From assembly GCA_900551595.1 (NCBI GenBank), contig URWR01000011.1, forward strand, positions 1 to 20,043: a stretch of 20,043 nt of DNA, read 5' to 3'. Of the stretch, positions 9,008-15,552 are shown one piece after another (the stretch's first letter is position 1; every line of letters begins with the position of its first letter). Position numbers and translations under genes: made by a program. The notes under the pieces are model-generated. The model was not told the DNA's origin and did no database searches. It worked only from the letters and a program-made list of their open reading frames with translations. This DNA is from an uncultured Coriobacteriaceae bacterium (GTDB taxonomy: Bacteria > Actinomycetota > Coriobacteriia > Coriobacteriales > Atopobiaceae).

Positions 9008-9767
9008 GCTGAGCTCTTCTTTTATGAACTCTCATAAGCTTTTGGTACCGTTCATTACCTGTGGGGATCCCAATGCGGATACAACGGTGGCAGTTGCTGT
9101 AGCGGCTGCACAGGCCGGTGCCGATGCAGTTGTTCTGGGAATTCCATTTTCTGATCCTACGGTGGAAGGACCCGTCGTACGCGCTTCTAGCGTGCGCGCG
9201 TTGGAACAGGGAGCTACTACTGCAGGTGCTCTTGCTATTGTGGACCGCATTCGCCAACAATGCGATATTCCTCTGATACTGGGCAGCTATGCCAATGTAG
9301 TGCTTTCCTATGGTATTGAACAATTTGCTCAAGATGCTGCTGCAGCTGGGGCGGATGGCGTTGTTCTGCAGGATGTTCCATTTGAAGAGCGTGATGAGTT
9401 TGCTCCCATTCTAGAAAATGCTGGAATTGAGCTTATCCGACAGGTTTCTCCTGCTGCCTTAAGTCGTATTCCAATGGTGGTTTCAAATGCGAATGGGTTT
9501 ATCTGGTGTGCAGCTGAGTTGGGAGGAGCACCCGATAACGAGGCGCTTGAAGCAGCGATTACCATGACTCGTAGTGAAAGCAGTCTGCCCATCGTTGTTG
9601 AAGCAGGTGTATCTACTTCTGCTGAGGTTGCTGAAATTGTTCAGATGGCCGATGGTGTTGTGGTTCCCGCTGCCGTAGATGCTTTGCTCACCGAATATGG
9701 TGATCATGCAGCAGAGCCTGTTGCATCACTCATTGCTGAACTAGCTCAGACAGCGCATGAAATTTGA
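9000..9767 (+). CDS. trpA: tryptophan synthase alpha chain, active-site variant
   Basis: By position and fold this is TrpA, the TIM-barrel subunit that normally splits indole-3-glycerol phosphate into indole and glyceraldehyde 3-phosphate. The start is ATG 9000 (AGGA at 8991-8994 with 5-base spacing), overlapping trpB by 8 bases; it gives 255 residues, normal length. [23 protein letters not shown] and the DVPFEE loop align clearly with E. coli TrpA. However, the catalytic Glu49 of E. coli is Val45 here, Asp60 is Glu56, the RAGVTG stretch has become AAELGGA, and the phosphate-binding SGSA has become VPAA. The lyase reaction is therefore doubtful. It may act mainly as an activator of TrpB, or on another ligand. 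The gene is intact with neighbour-like codon use, so it is under selection rather than decaying. Confidence 0.88.
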   Translation: MSRLSSSFMNSHKLLVPFITCGDPNADTTVAVAVAAAQAGADAVVLGIPFSDPTVEGPVVRASSVRALEQGATTAGALAIVDRIRQQCDIPLILGSYANVVLSYGIEQFAQDAAAAGADGVVLQDVPFEERDEFAPILENAGIELIRQVSPAALSRIPMVVSNANGFIWCAAELGGAPDNEALEAAITMTRSESSLPIVVEAGVSTSAEVAEIVQMADGVVVPAAVDALLTEYGDHAAEPVASLIAELAQTAHEI

Positions 9768-9822
9768 TCCGTCAGTGAATCTCAACATAAAGCGATTCGT
9801 AAGCTGGATCTGAGGAGCAACT

Positions 9823-10395
9823 ATGGGTGAGATGGAGAGTCTGGTCTGCAAAGCGAGAAGTATTCGCCGTTTTGATGCCAGTAAGCCTGTGGATAAAGAA
9901 ATGCTGCTTACACTGGTTAATCTGGCACACCTAGCTCCAAATGGCAACAATGCTCAAGTTTTGCGCTATCACGTCACGACTGATGTGCATGAATGTGGTC
10001 GTATCTTTGAGAAGCTTGGATGGGCTGCTCGTCTCAAAGATTGGAAAGGTCCTGAAGAAGCAGAACGTCCAGGCGGCTACATAGTGATTCTTGCGCCTTC
10101 ACCCATTGCTCCCATACGTCTTATTGATGCGGGAATTGCAGCCCAAACAATGCAATTAGGTGCATGTGAACTTGGATTAGGCTCGTGCATGCTGAAGAGT
10201 TTTCCTGCTTCGCTTACGGAAGATCTTGCCTTGCAGGATGATGGTCTTGAAGCCATTCTTGTAATGGCTTTTGGCTATCCTGACGAAGAGATAGTTCTGG
10301 AACAGTCCAGCTCACCTACTGATGTTGCTTATTGGCGAGATGAGCAGGATATCCACCATGTACCTAAACTTCCTCTTGCGGATGTGCTGGTATAA
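9823..10395 (+). CDS. small nitroreductase-family flavoprotein
   Basis: A 190-residue FMN-dependent nitroreductase-fold protein. The N-terminal RSIRRFD (residues 12-18) and APNGNNAQ are the FMN phosphate/isoalloxazine contacts of the family. GIAAQTMQLGACELGLGSC and MAFGYPDEE are the conserved C-terminal half motifs. These enzymes use NAD(P)H to reduce nitro, quinone or other electron-poor compounds; the true substrate cannot be read from sequence. The start has GAGGAG 5 bases upstream. It follows trpA by 55 bases with no terminator between, so cotranscription with trpBA is likely. Its last 32 bases overlap the 3' end of the convergent DeoR-family gene. Confidence 0.87.
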   Translation: MGEMESLVCKARSIRRFDASKPVDKEMLLTLVNLAHLAPNGNNAQVLRYHVTTDVHECGRIFEKLGWAARLKDWKGPEEAERPGGYIVILAPSPIAPIRLIDAGIAAQTMQLGACELGLGSCMLKSFPASLTEDLALQDDGLEAILVMAFGYPDEEIVLEQSSSPTDVAYWRDEQDIHHVPKLPLADVLV

Positions 10396-11200
10396 AGTCT
10401 GCAGAAATGAGCGTAGGACGGAATTCGCACTCAGATATGGTTTCAATAGCGTCTGAAACTATCTGAGTGCCAGATCCACTATTCATGATCACGTATTGAA
10501 AATCTGAGAGATTTGCAAAACAGTACGTACCGCGATTATTTGCTTTACTTGAATCCAGCAATGCAATCGAAGTGGAAGCAGATTTCATAAGGGCAGATTT
10601 TAATTCAGCCATTTGAGGGAATTCCGTCATAAAGCCACGCGATGCCACAAAAGAGCCTGGACAAATTACAGCTATATCTGCGTGAATGTGTGCAAGACCG
10701 CTGAGCGCAAGCGGACCATACACATAGCGATGTCCTTTTCGAAGTGTTCCTCCCAACATAACAACATCAACCCGAGGCAGTGTTTCATCAATAACATTTG
10801 CAATAGTTATATCGGGAGTAACAATAGTTAATGAGGTAAAAGCTCCTAGCGTACGAACAAATTCCAGTGCTGTTGTTCCAGAATCAAGAAGTACAGTGTC
10901 ACCATCATGAATATAGTTAGTTGCTGTCTTAGCAATGAGGCGCTTAGCTTCAACATTAATATTTACTCGGCGATCTTGAGTTGAAACGACAAGGCGCTTT
11001 TTGAGTGAAACAGCTCCGCCATGAGTTCGTCTTAATTTGCCTGCATCGGCAAGGGCGTCAAGATCAGATCGAGCAGTAACAACCGACACGCCAAACGTTT
11101 TTGCAATGTCAGACACTTGAATAGATGCATTGCGTTCAAGCATATCGAGTATTGCTGCACGGCGTTCATCCGAGAAAAAATGGCGATCAGAACCGGTCAT
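10364..11200 (-). CDS. DeoR-family transcriptional repressor
   Basis: A 278-residue DeoR-type sugar-catabolism regulator. It has an N-terminal winged helix-turn-helix (about 12-62, recognition helix in VSVVTARSDLDAL, wing ending THGG) and a C-terminal sugar-phosphate sensor with DSGTT at 106-110, MLGGTLR and LLDSSKA. The start is ATG at 11200, with GGAG 6 bases before it; an ATG 12 bases further out has no ribosome site. It is divergent from the aldolase-kinase operon, which it probably represses until a phosphorylated ketose binds (inference from the family and layout). Its C-terminal codons overlap the end of the nitroreductase gene on the other strand. Codon use is more AT-rich than in leu and trp genes. 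Confidence 0.9.
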   Translation of the reverse strand: MTGSDRHFFSDERRAAILDMLERNASIQVSDIAKTFGVSVVTARSDLDALADAGKLRRTHGGAVSLKKRLVVSTQDRRVNINVEAKRLIAKTATNYIHDGDTVLLDSGTTALEFVRTLGAFTSLTIVTPDITIANVIDETLPRVDVVMLGGTLRKGHRYVYGPLALSGLAHIHADIAVICPGSFVASRGFMTEFPQMAELKSALMKSASTSIALLDSSKANNRGTYCFANLSDFQYVIMNSGSGTQIVSDAIETISECEFRPTLISADFIPAHPQEEV

Positions 11201-11542
11201 TTGAAGCTCCATGTGAAGATTTTGTTTTCTTTTATTTTCTTTTTAAGAAAGCAAAATGTAAATGTTTTTGTTTCAAAACAAAATAAAAATAATTTTGAGA
11301 AACGAAGAAATTAGAGATGGACAGATTCAACCTGTCCATTTCTAGATTTTTATTCCGACATAGGAGCCGATAGTAGGCTAGATACTTTCTTTTTCTTTCC
11401 AAATAGGGGCACTTTTGTATCCCCAAGAAGAAGCTGAGAGAAACTTTTTAAATTCATTGTCTTTAGAGTGTGGTCAGACGACCTGCTTGAAGTTTTTTAG
11501 CTTGTCTTGCGAGATTGATACATCAAGATGAGGTGAGCTGGA
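11201..11542. promoter_or_regulatory. divergent control region of the DeoR/aldolase locus
   Basis: A 342-base AT-rich region between the two divergent units. It contains no credible gene. Visible structure includes tandem TTTTGTTTTC/TTTTATTTTC at 11220-11239, an inverted repeat TTTCTT-TTT-AAGAAA at 11236-11250, and a perfect inverted repeat TTTTGTTT-CA-AAACAAAA at 11266-11283. Further on are a terminator-like hairpin at 11311-11351 and GGTC-AGAC-GACC at 11472-11483. The first two inverted repeats are centred about 31 bases apart, three helical turns, and are the best operator candidates for the DeoR protein. No clear -35/-10 pair is visible. Confidence 0.45.
11311..11354 (+). terminator. terminator-like hairpin ahead of the aldolase operon
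   Basis: TTAGAGATGGACAG (11311-11324) pairs with CTGTCCATTTCTAG (11332-11345) over a 7-base loop: 12 Watson-Crick plus two G-T pairs. ATTTTTATT follows on the + strand. It sits 190 bases before the aldolase start. It would stop + strand transcripts started in the operator region or running in antisense to the DeoR gene, or it could act as an attenuator. Which one depends on the unmapped transcription start. Confidence 0.6.
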
Positions 11543-12397
11543 ATGCCGTTAGTTACCACTGATGAGATGCTCCAAAAAGCATATGAGGGTTCTTATGCTG
11601 TGGGTGCATTTAATGTAGAGAATCTTGAGTTTGTTCAAGCTGTCATAAAAGCAGCGGAAATGGCAAACTCTCCGGTAATAATTCAGGCCACGCCTCGTAC
11701 ACTGCAATCAGTTGGACTTGACTATCTACATGCAATTGTTTCTGTTGCAGCTAGCAAGTCGCATGTTCCCGTTGCTCTTCATCTCGACCATGGTGATAGT
11801 TTCAAATTGTGCATGCGGGCAGTTCGTGCTGGATTTTCATCTGTCATGATTGATGGATCTTGTCTTCCTCTTAGTGAAAACATTTCTCTTACTAAAGAAG
11901 TTTGCACCGCTGCTCAAGCTGCTGGTGTTCCTGTTGAGGCTGAGCTAGGGCGTGTAGGCGGGAAAGCAACAGATACTGCCTTAGAAGAAATAAATCCTTA
12001 TACCGATACAAACGAGGCATATGAGTTTGTTTTGCAAACAAAGTGCTCGTCATTAGCCATTGGAGTAGGTACAGCCCATGGCGTCTATGTTGAAGAGCCC
12101 CATATTGCTCAAGACATTGTCTGTTCTGTAAGAGAAGCCGTTGATATCCCACTCGTTTTACACGGTGCTTCAGGAGTGCCAAGCAGTCAAATTAAAAAAG
12201 CTATCAAAAATGGAATATGCAAAGTGAATTTTGCTACTGAACTTCGCCAAGCGTATCTCTCAGCATTTTTGGACTATATGAACCTACATCCAAGCTGCAT
12301 CGATCCAAAGAAGCCAGCAGCATGTGGTATCGAAAATATTTCGTCAGTAGTTTCAGCTCATATGGAAGAACTTGGCTGCGCGGGCAAGGCATTTTAG
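11543..12397 (+). CDS. class II ketose-bisphosphate aldolase (tagatose/fructose type)
   Basis: A zinc-dependent class II aldolase of 284 residues that cleaves tagatose or fructose 1,6-bisphosphate to dihydroxyacetone phosphate and glyceraldehyde 3-phosphate. The residues of the KbaY/GatY group are in register: Asp82 (catalytic) and His83 (zinc) in HLDHG, His179 in GTAHG, His207 in LHGAS, plus EAELGRVGGK and KVNFATELR. Length matches KbaY/GatY (about 285). AGGTGA lies 6 bases before the ATG. It is the first gene of the operon, with a kinase after 9 bases. The neighbours favour tagatose 1,6-bisphosphate, but sequence alone does not settle the C4 stereochemistry. No KbaZ/GatZ-like partner is present. 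Confidence 0.9.
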   Translation: MPLVTTDEMLQKAYEGSYAVGAFNVENLEFVQAVIKAAEMANSPVIIQATPRTLQSVGLDYLHAIVSVAASKSHVPVALHLDHGDSFKLCMRAVRAGFSSVMIDGSCLPLSENISLTKEVCTAAQAAGVPVEAELGRVGGKATDTALEEINPYTDTNEAYEFVLQTKCSSLAIGVGTAHGVYVEEPHIAQDIVCSVREAVDIPLVLHGASGVPSSQIKKAIKNGICKVNFATELRQAYLSAFLDYMNLHPSCIDPKKPAACGIENISSVVSAHMEELGCAGKAF

Positions 12398-12406
12398 GAG
12401 GGTATT

Positions 12407-13345
12407 GTGATCCTTACGGTAACCATGAACCCTTCAATAGATACACGATACAAGCTTGAATCGCTCATAATCGACGATGTTAATCGCGCTATTGCTCAGC
12501 GAACTCCAGGCGGAAAAGGGCTTAATGTCTCAAGGGTACTTTCACAGCTTGGAGATACTGTTCTAGCAACTGGATTATTGGGCGGATATTTTGGATCGTA
12601 TCTGGCTCAATGTTTAGACGAAGAAGGTATCGCTCACCAATTTAGTGAAATTAGCGGCGAGACTCGGACCTGTCTTAGTATCCTGCATGAGAATAAGCAA
12701 ACCGAAATACTGGAGCGCGGCCCTGAAGTAACTGAGGCTGAGCTCCAAAAATTCTACGTACATTTTGATCTGCTTGCTAAACAAGCAGATGTAATCACAA
12801 TTTCTGGAAGTCTGCCTCAAGGAGTGCCTAACTCAGCATATGCAGAATTGCTCAGAAGATCAGCCTGTGTGGGTTGCAAACAAGTGCTTGTAGATAGCTC
12901 TGGGCTGGCGCTTGAAGAAATCCTTAAGGCTGAGGTCCATCCGTATTTAGTAAAAATAAATCTTTCTGAAGCGAATGCTTTATTAAGAACACAGCTAGAA
13001 CCAACCGAGACAGAGGAAATAATCAAAGTCCTTCGAACTAATGAGAAATTACACGATGTTCCTTGGGTTGTTGTCTCTCTTGGGTCGTATGGTTGCGTAG
13101 CAACTCATAACGACATGGCCTATTGTGCTGTTCCTCCCGTGGTAGAAGCTGTAAATGCTACGGGAAGTGGGGATGCAATGCTTGCCGGTTTTGCTGATGG
13201 TTTGGCTCATTCAAAAGACGATGTTTCTATCCTCAGAACCTCTGTTGCTTGCGGAACTCTTAACGCTATGGATTTAAAGACCGGTCATATCCAGATAGAA
13301 AAACTGAAAAACATGAAGAGAGCAATTCAAGTCTCTTGCTTATGA
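12407..13345 (+). CDS. PfkB-family hexose-phosphate kinase (LacC/FruK-like)
   Basis: A 312-residue kinase of the 1-phosphofructokinase/tagatose-6-phosphate kinase branch of PfkB. The opening LTVTMNPSID with Asp12, GGKG at 35-38, ISGSLPQG near 132-139, and NATGSGDAMLAGF with the catalytic Asp256 all mark this group. It would phosphorylate a ketohexose phosphate to the 1,6-bisphosphate used by the aldolase next to it. Start is GTG 12407; its ribosome site TAGGAGGG overlaps the aldolase stop codon, so the two are coupled. Tagatose 6-phosphate is the likely substrate in this context, fructose 1-phosphate the main alternative. A gap of 77 bases without visible structure separates it from the ROK gene. 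Confidence 0.9.
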   Translation: MILTVTMNPSIDTRYKLESLIIDDVNRAIAQRTPGGKGLNVSRVLSQLGDTVLATGLLGGYFGSYLAQCLDEEGIAHQFSEISGETRTCLSILHENKQTEILERGPEVTEAELQKFYVHFDLLAKQADVITISGSLPQGVPNSAYAELLRRSACVGCKQVLVDSSGLALEEILKAEVHPYLVKINLSEANALLRTQLEPTETEEIIKVLRTNEKLHDVPWVVVSLGSYGCVATHNDMAYCAVPPVVEAVNATGSGDAMLAGFADGLAHSKDDVSILRTSVACGTLNAMDLKTGHIQIEKLKNMKRAIQVSCL

Positions 13346-13422
13346 ATCTCTCTCAAAAAGTATTAACCGGATGATGGTCAATTTCTATTTCGAAGTTAGA
13401 GGAGAGCTAAAGGAGGAGGGTT

Positions 13423-14409
13423 ATGGCAGCGGGAGAAGACAACAAAACATTCGATCTTGGCGTTGATTTGGGAGGTACGAAAGTAGCAGTTTGTTCATCT
13501 GATTTTGAAGAAATTGATGATGTGTCTGAGCGTGTTATGCGTTTCCCCTCTCATATCACTGGATCTCAAGAAGAGCTGGTGGACACGCTATTCTCCTCGA
13601 TTGACACATATATTGAAAATAAATGTGCTGGTAAATTACCTCGTGCTATTGGTTTTGGATTGAAGGATGCGGTTGATAACAGAAAGGGTATATGGCTGAG
13701 ATGTCCTTCATCAGAAGGCTTTTCTCCTTTGCCGCTGGCAGAGCTTGTCTATGAACGATATGGGGTCCCTGCTTTTCTTGATAACGACGTACATGCTGCT
13801 ACATTGGCTGAGCTGCAATATGGAGCGGGCCAACGTTATAAAGATTTTCTCTATCTAAATGTTGGCACAGGTATCGCTGTTGGAGCTGTAATAGAAGGCA
13901 AATTGATGAGAGGTGCCTCAAATTATGCAGGTGAAATAGGTCATATTTCTGTTGAGACTGAGGGTGAAACCTGCACATTTTGTGGCTTACCTGGCTGCCT
14001 AGAGAATATAGCAAGTGGTCAGGGCATCAATGAGATTACTCAGAAGGCTTTAAGCAACAATCAAGATTCTCTGTTACAGCAGACACTCAAGGCACATGGA
14101 TTTATTCGTTCAACTGATGTTTTCTCTGCGGCAGATATGGGCGATGAGCTGGCTCAATCGATTGCAGATAGAGTTACAAGAGCACTGGTAATTGCCTGTG
14201 TGGATGCGGTTAATATTTTCAATCCTGAGGCGATAATTTTTGGTGGCGGTGTAATGAGCGATGGATGGCTCCTTACTCGGCTTCAAGATCTTGTTCCGCG
14301 GCGTGCGATAGCTACATCAGTAGCCGCATTGCAAGAGCTATCTCTTTCTGAACTTGGGTCCGATTATGTGGGAGTGCTCGGTGCTCTTTCAATTGCACAG
14401 ATGGGGTGA
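13423..14409 (+). CDS. ROK-family sugar kinase
   Basis: A 328-residue ROK protein without an N-terminal DNA-binding domain, hence a kinase rather than a repressor. It has the phosphate-binding DLGGTK at 15-20, the catalytic Asp122 in LDNDVHA, EIGH at 171-174 (substrate and zinc) and zinc cysteines C184, C187 and C192. The family phosphorylates hexoses or N-acylhexosamines with ATP; the substrate is not readable. In this operon it may supply the hexose or hexosamine 6-phosphate for the SIS protein that follows. AGGAGGAGG precedes the ATG closely. The cysteine spacing is CxxCxxxxC rather than the common CxCxxxxC. Confidence 0.88.
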   Translation: MAAGEDNKTFDLGVDLGGTKVAVCSSDFEEIDDVSERVMRFPSHITGSQEELVDTLFSSIDTYIENKCAGKLPRAIGFGLKDAVDNRKGIWLRCPSSEGFSPLPLAELVYERYGVPAFLDNDVHAATLAELQYGAGQRYKDFLYLNVGTGIAVGAVIEGKLMRGASNYAGEIGHISVETEGETCTFCGLPGCLENIASGQGINEITQKALSNNQDSLLQQTLKAHGFIRSTDVFSAADMGDELAQSIADRVTRALVIACVDAVNIFNPEAIIFGGGVMSDGWLLTRLQDLVPRRAIATSVAALQELSLSELGSDYVGVLGALSIAQMG

Positions 14410-14414
14410 ATAAC

Positions 14415-15473
14415 ATGGAGTATATGGCATATAACGAAATCTTTAATTCTTCTGAGAATTTAAAGAAAAGCTATGACTATCTCTCTTCACGTAGAGAAGA
14501 ACTCGTTTCTTTTATTCGCGACGCAGAACCTGATGAGATAGTCTTTCTTGGAAGCGGTTCGAGCTATTGGCTCTCGATGGCAGCTGCACTCTCATGGCAA
14601 AGAGAAACAGGAATGAGATGTAGTGCAATTAAAAGTTGCGATGTGGTAATGGATCCTGTCTGTTTTGAGCATTGTTTCAATCGTCCGCTCATTATTTGCG
14701 CCTCACGATCCGGTATGACTGCAGAAACCAACATTGCATCTGAGAGGTTAATTTCAACCTATCATGCTCCGCTTTTGGTTATCTCCGAGGCTGAGGGAAC
14801 GCCAATGGCTCAGCGTGCTGGTATGTTTGCATGCATGCCTTGGGCACATGAGGGATCGGTGATGCAAACTCAATCGTTCGTGAACCTCTATCTATCACTT
14901 ATTGTTTTAGCAGCATTTGTTTCAGACAACACCGAGCTTCTCAATGAAATTCAGCAGTATCTCGATAGGCTTCCACAAATATCCGGTGATGTGGCACAAA
15001 GAACTAAAGATATTCGATATGAGGTTTTTCCAGAGTACAGAAGGCTTGTATCACTGGGATCGGGTTGCCAGTACGGAGTTGCAATAGAAGGAGCTTATGT
15101 TCAGCAGGAGATTGGAAAAATGCAGAGCTCCTATTTCTCCACCCTTGAATATCGACACGGCCCCTTCTTAACCAATACTGATGACACCTTATTCTGTGTC
15201 ACAAGCTTAGGTCACGATCTTGAGTTAGAAGAACATGCTATAGCTGAGTTACATCGAACAAAAGCTAAGGTATTGGTAATCTCTGACAAGCAGGAATTAA
15301 AGGGAGCAGATCTTTCCTTTTCATTAGGGTATGCAACGAAGCCTGAGGTCGTAGCGTTATATGCGATTTTGATCATGCAAGGATTGGCATACTGGCAAGC
15401 AATTCGTTCAAATGGAAATCCCGATAATCCGAGTGGAAATCCGGATAAGACTCCCTATGTAAATAATCTTTAA
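14415..15473 (+). CDS. double-SIS sugar-phosphate isomerase/deaminase (AgaS/GlmS/FrlB-like)
   Basis: A 352-residue protein with two SIS domains (about 35-165 and 200-330). GSGSS at 46-50 and SRSGMT at 97-102 bind the sugar phosphate, and EYRHGP at 245-250 is the catalytic-loop region shared with the GlmS isomerase domain, AgaS and fructosamine-phosphate deglycases. There is no glutaminase domain, so it likely deaminates/isomerises an amino-sugar phosphate, or removes an amine from a glycated sugar phosphate, to yield a ketose 6-phosphate. The start is ATG 14415, with GGGGTGA 5 bases upstream overlapping the ROK stop; GTG 14406 is possible but lacks a ribosome site. Last gene of the operon. 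Confidence 0.82.
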   Translation: MEYMAYNEIFNSSENLKKSYDYLSSRREELVSFIRDAEPDEIVFLGSGSSYWLSMAAALSWQRETGMRCSAIKSCDVVMDPVCFEHCFNRPLIICASRSGMTAETNIASERLISTYHAPLLVISEAEGTPMAQRAGMFACMPWAHEGSVMQTQSFVNLYLSLIVLAAFVSDNTELLNEIQQYLDRLPQISGDVAQRTKDIRYEVFPEYRRLVSLGSGCQYGVAIEGAYVQQEIGKMQSSYFSTLEYRHGPFLTNTDDTLFCVTSLGHDLELEEHAIAELHRTKAKVLVISDKQELKGADLSFSLGYATKPEVVALYAILIMQGLAYWQAIRSNGNPDNPSGNPDKTPYVNNL

Positions 15474-15479
15474 TTATCT

Positions 15480-15515
15480 AAAAAGGCAGCCACGTGAAAA
15501 ACTACGTGGCTGCCT
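15480..15515 (-). terminator. intrinsic terminator of the M16 peptidase gene
   Basis: AGGCAGCCACGT (15484-15495) pairs perfectly with ACGTGGCTGCCT (15504-15515) over an 8-base loop. Reading the - strand, the stem is followed by TTTTT (15480-15484), so it terminates the peptidase transcript 37 bases after its stop. An outer arm TATCTAAA/TTTAGATA (15475-15482 and 15520-15527) can extend the structure. The + strand side lacks a T-tract, although the SIS gene also ends here. Confidence 0.88.
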
Positions 15516-15552
15516 GACGTTTAGATAGCTTGTTTGAAATATCTTGTTTGCC

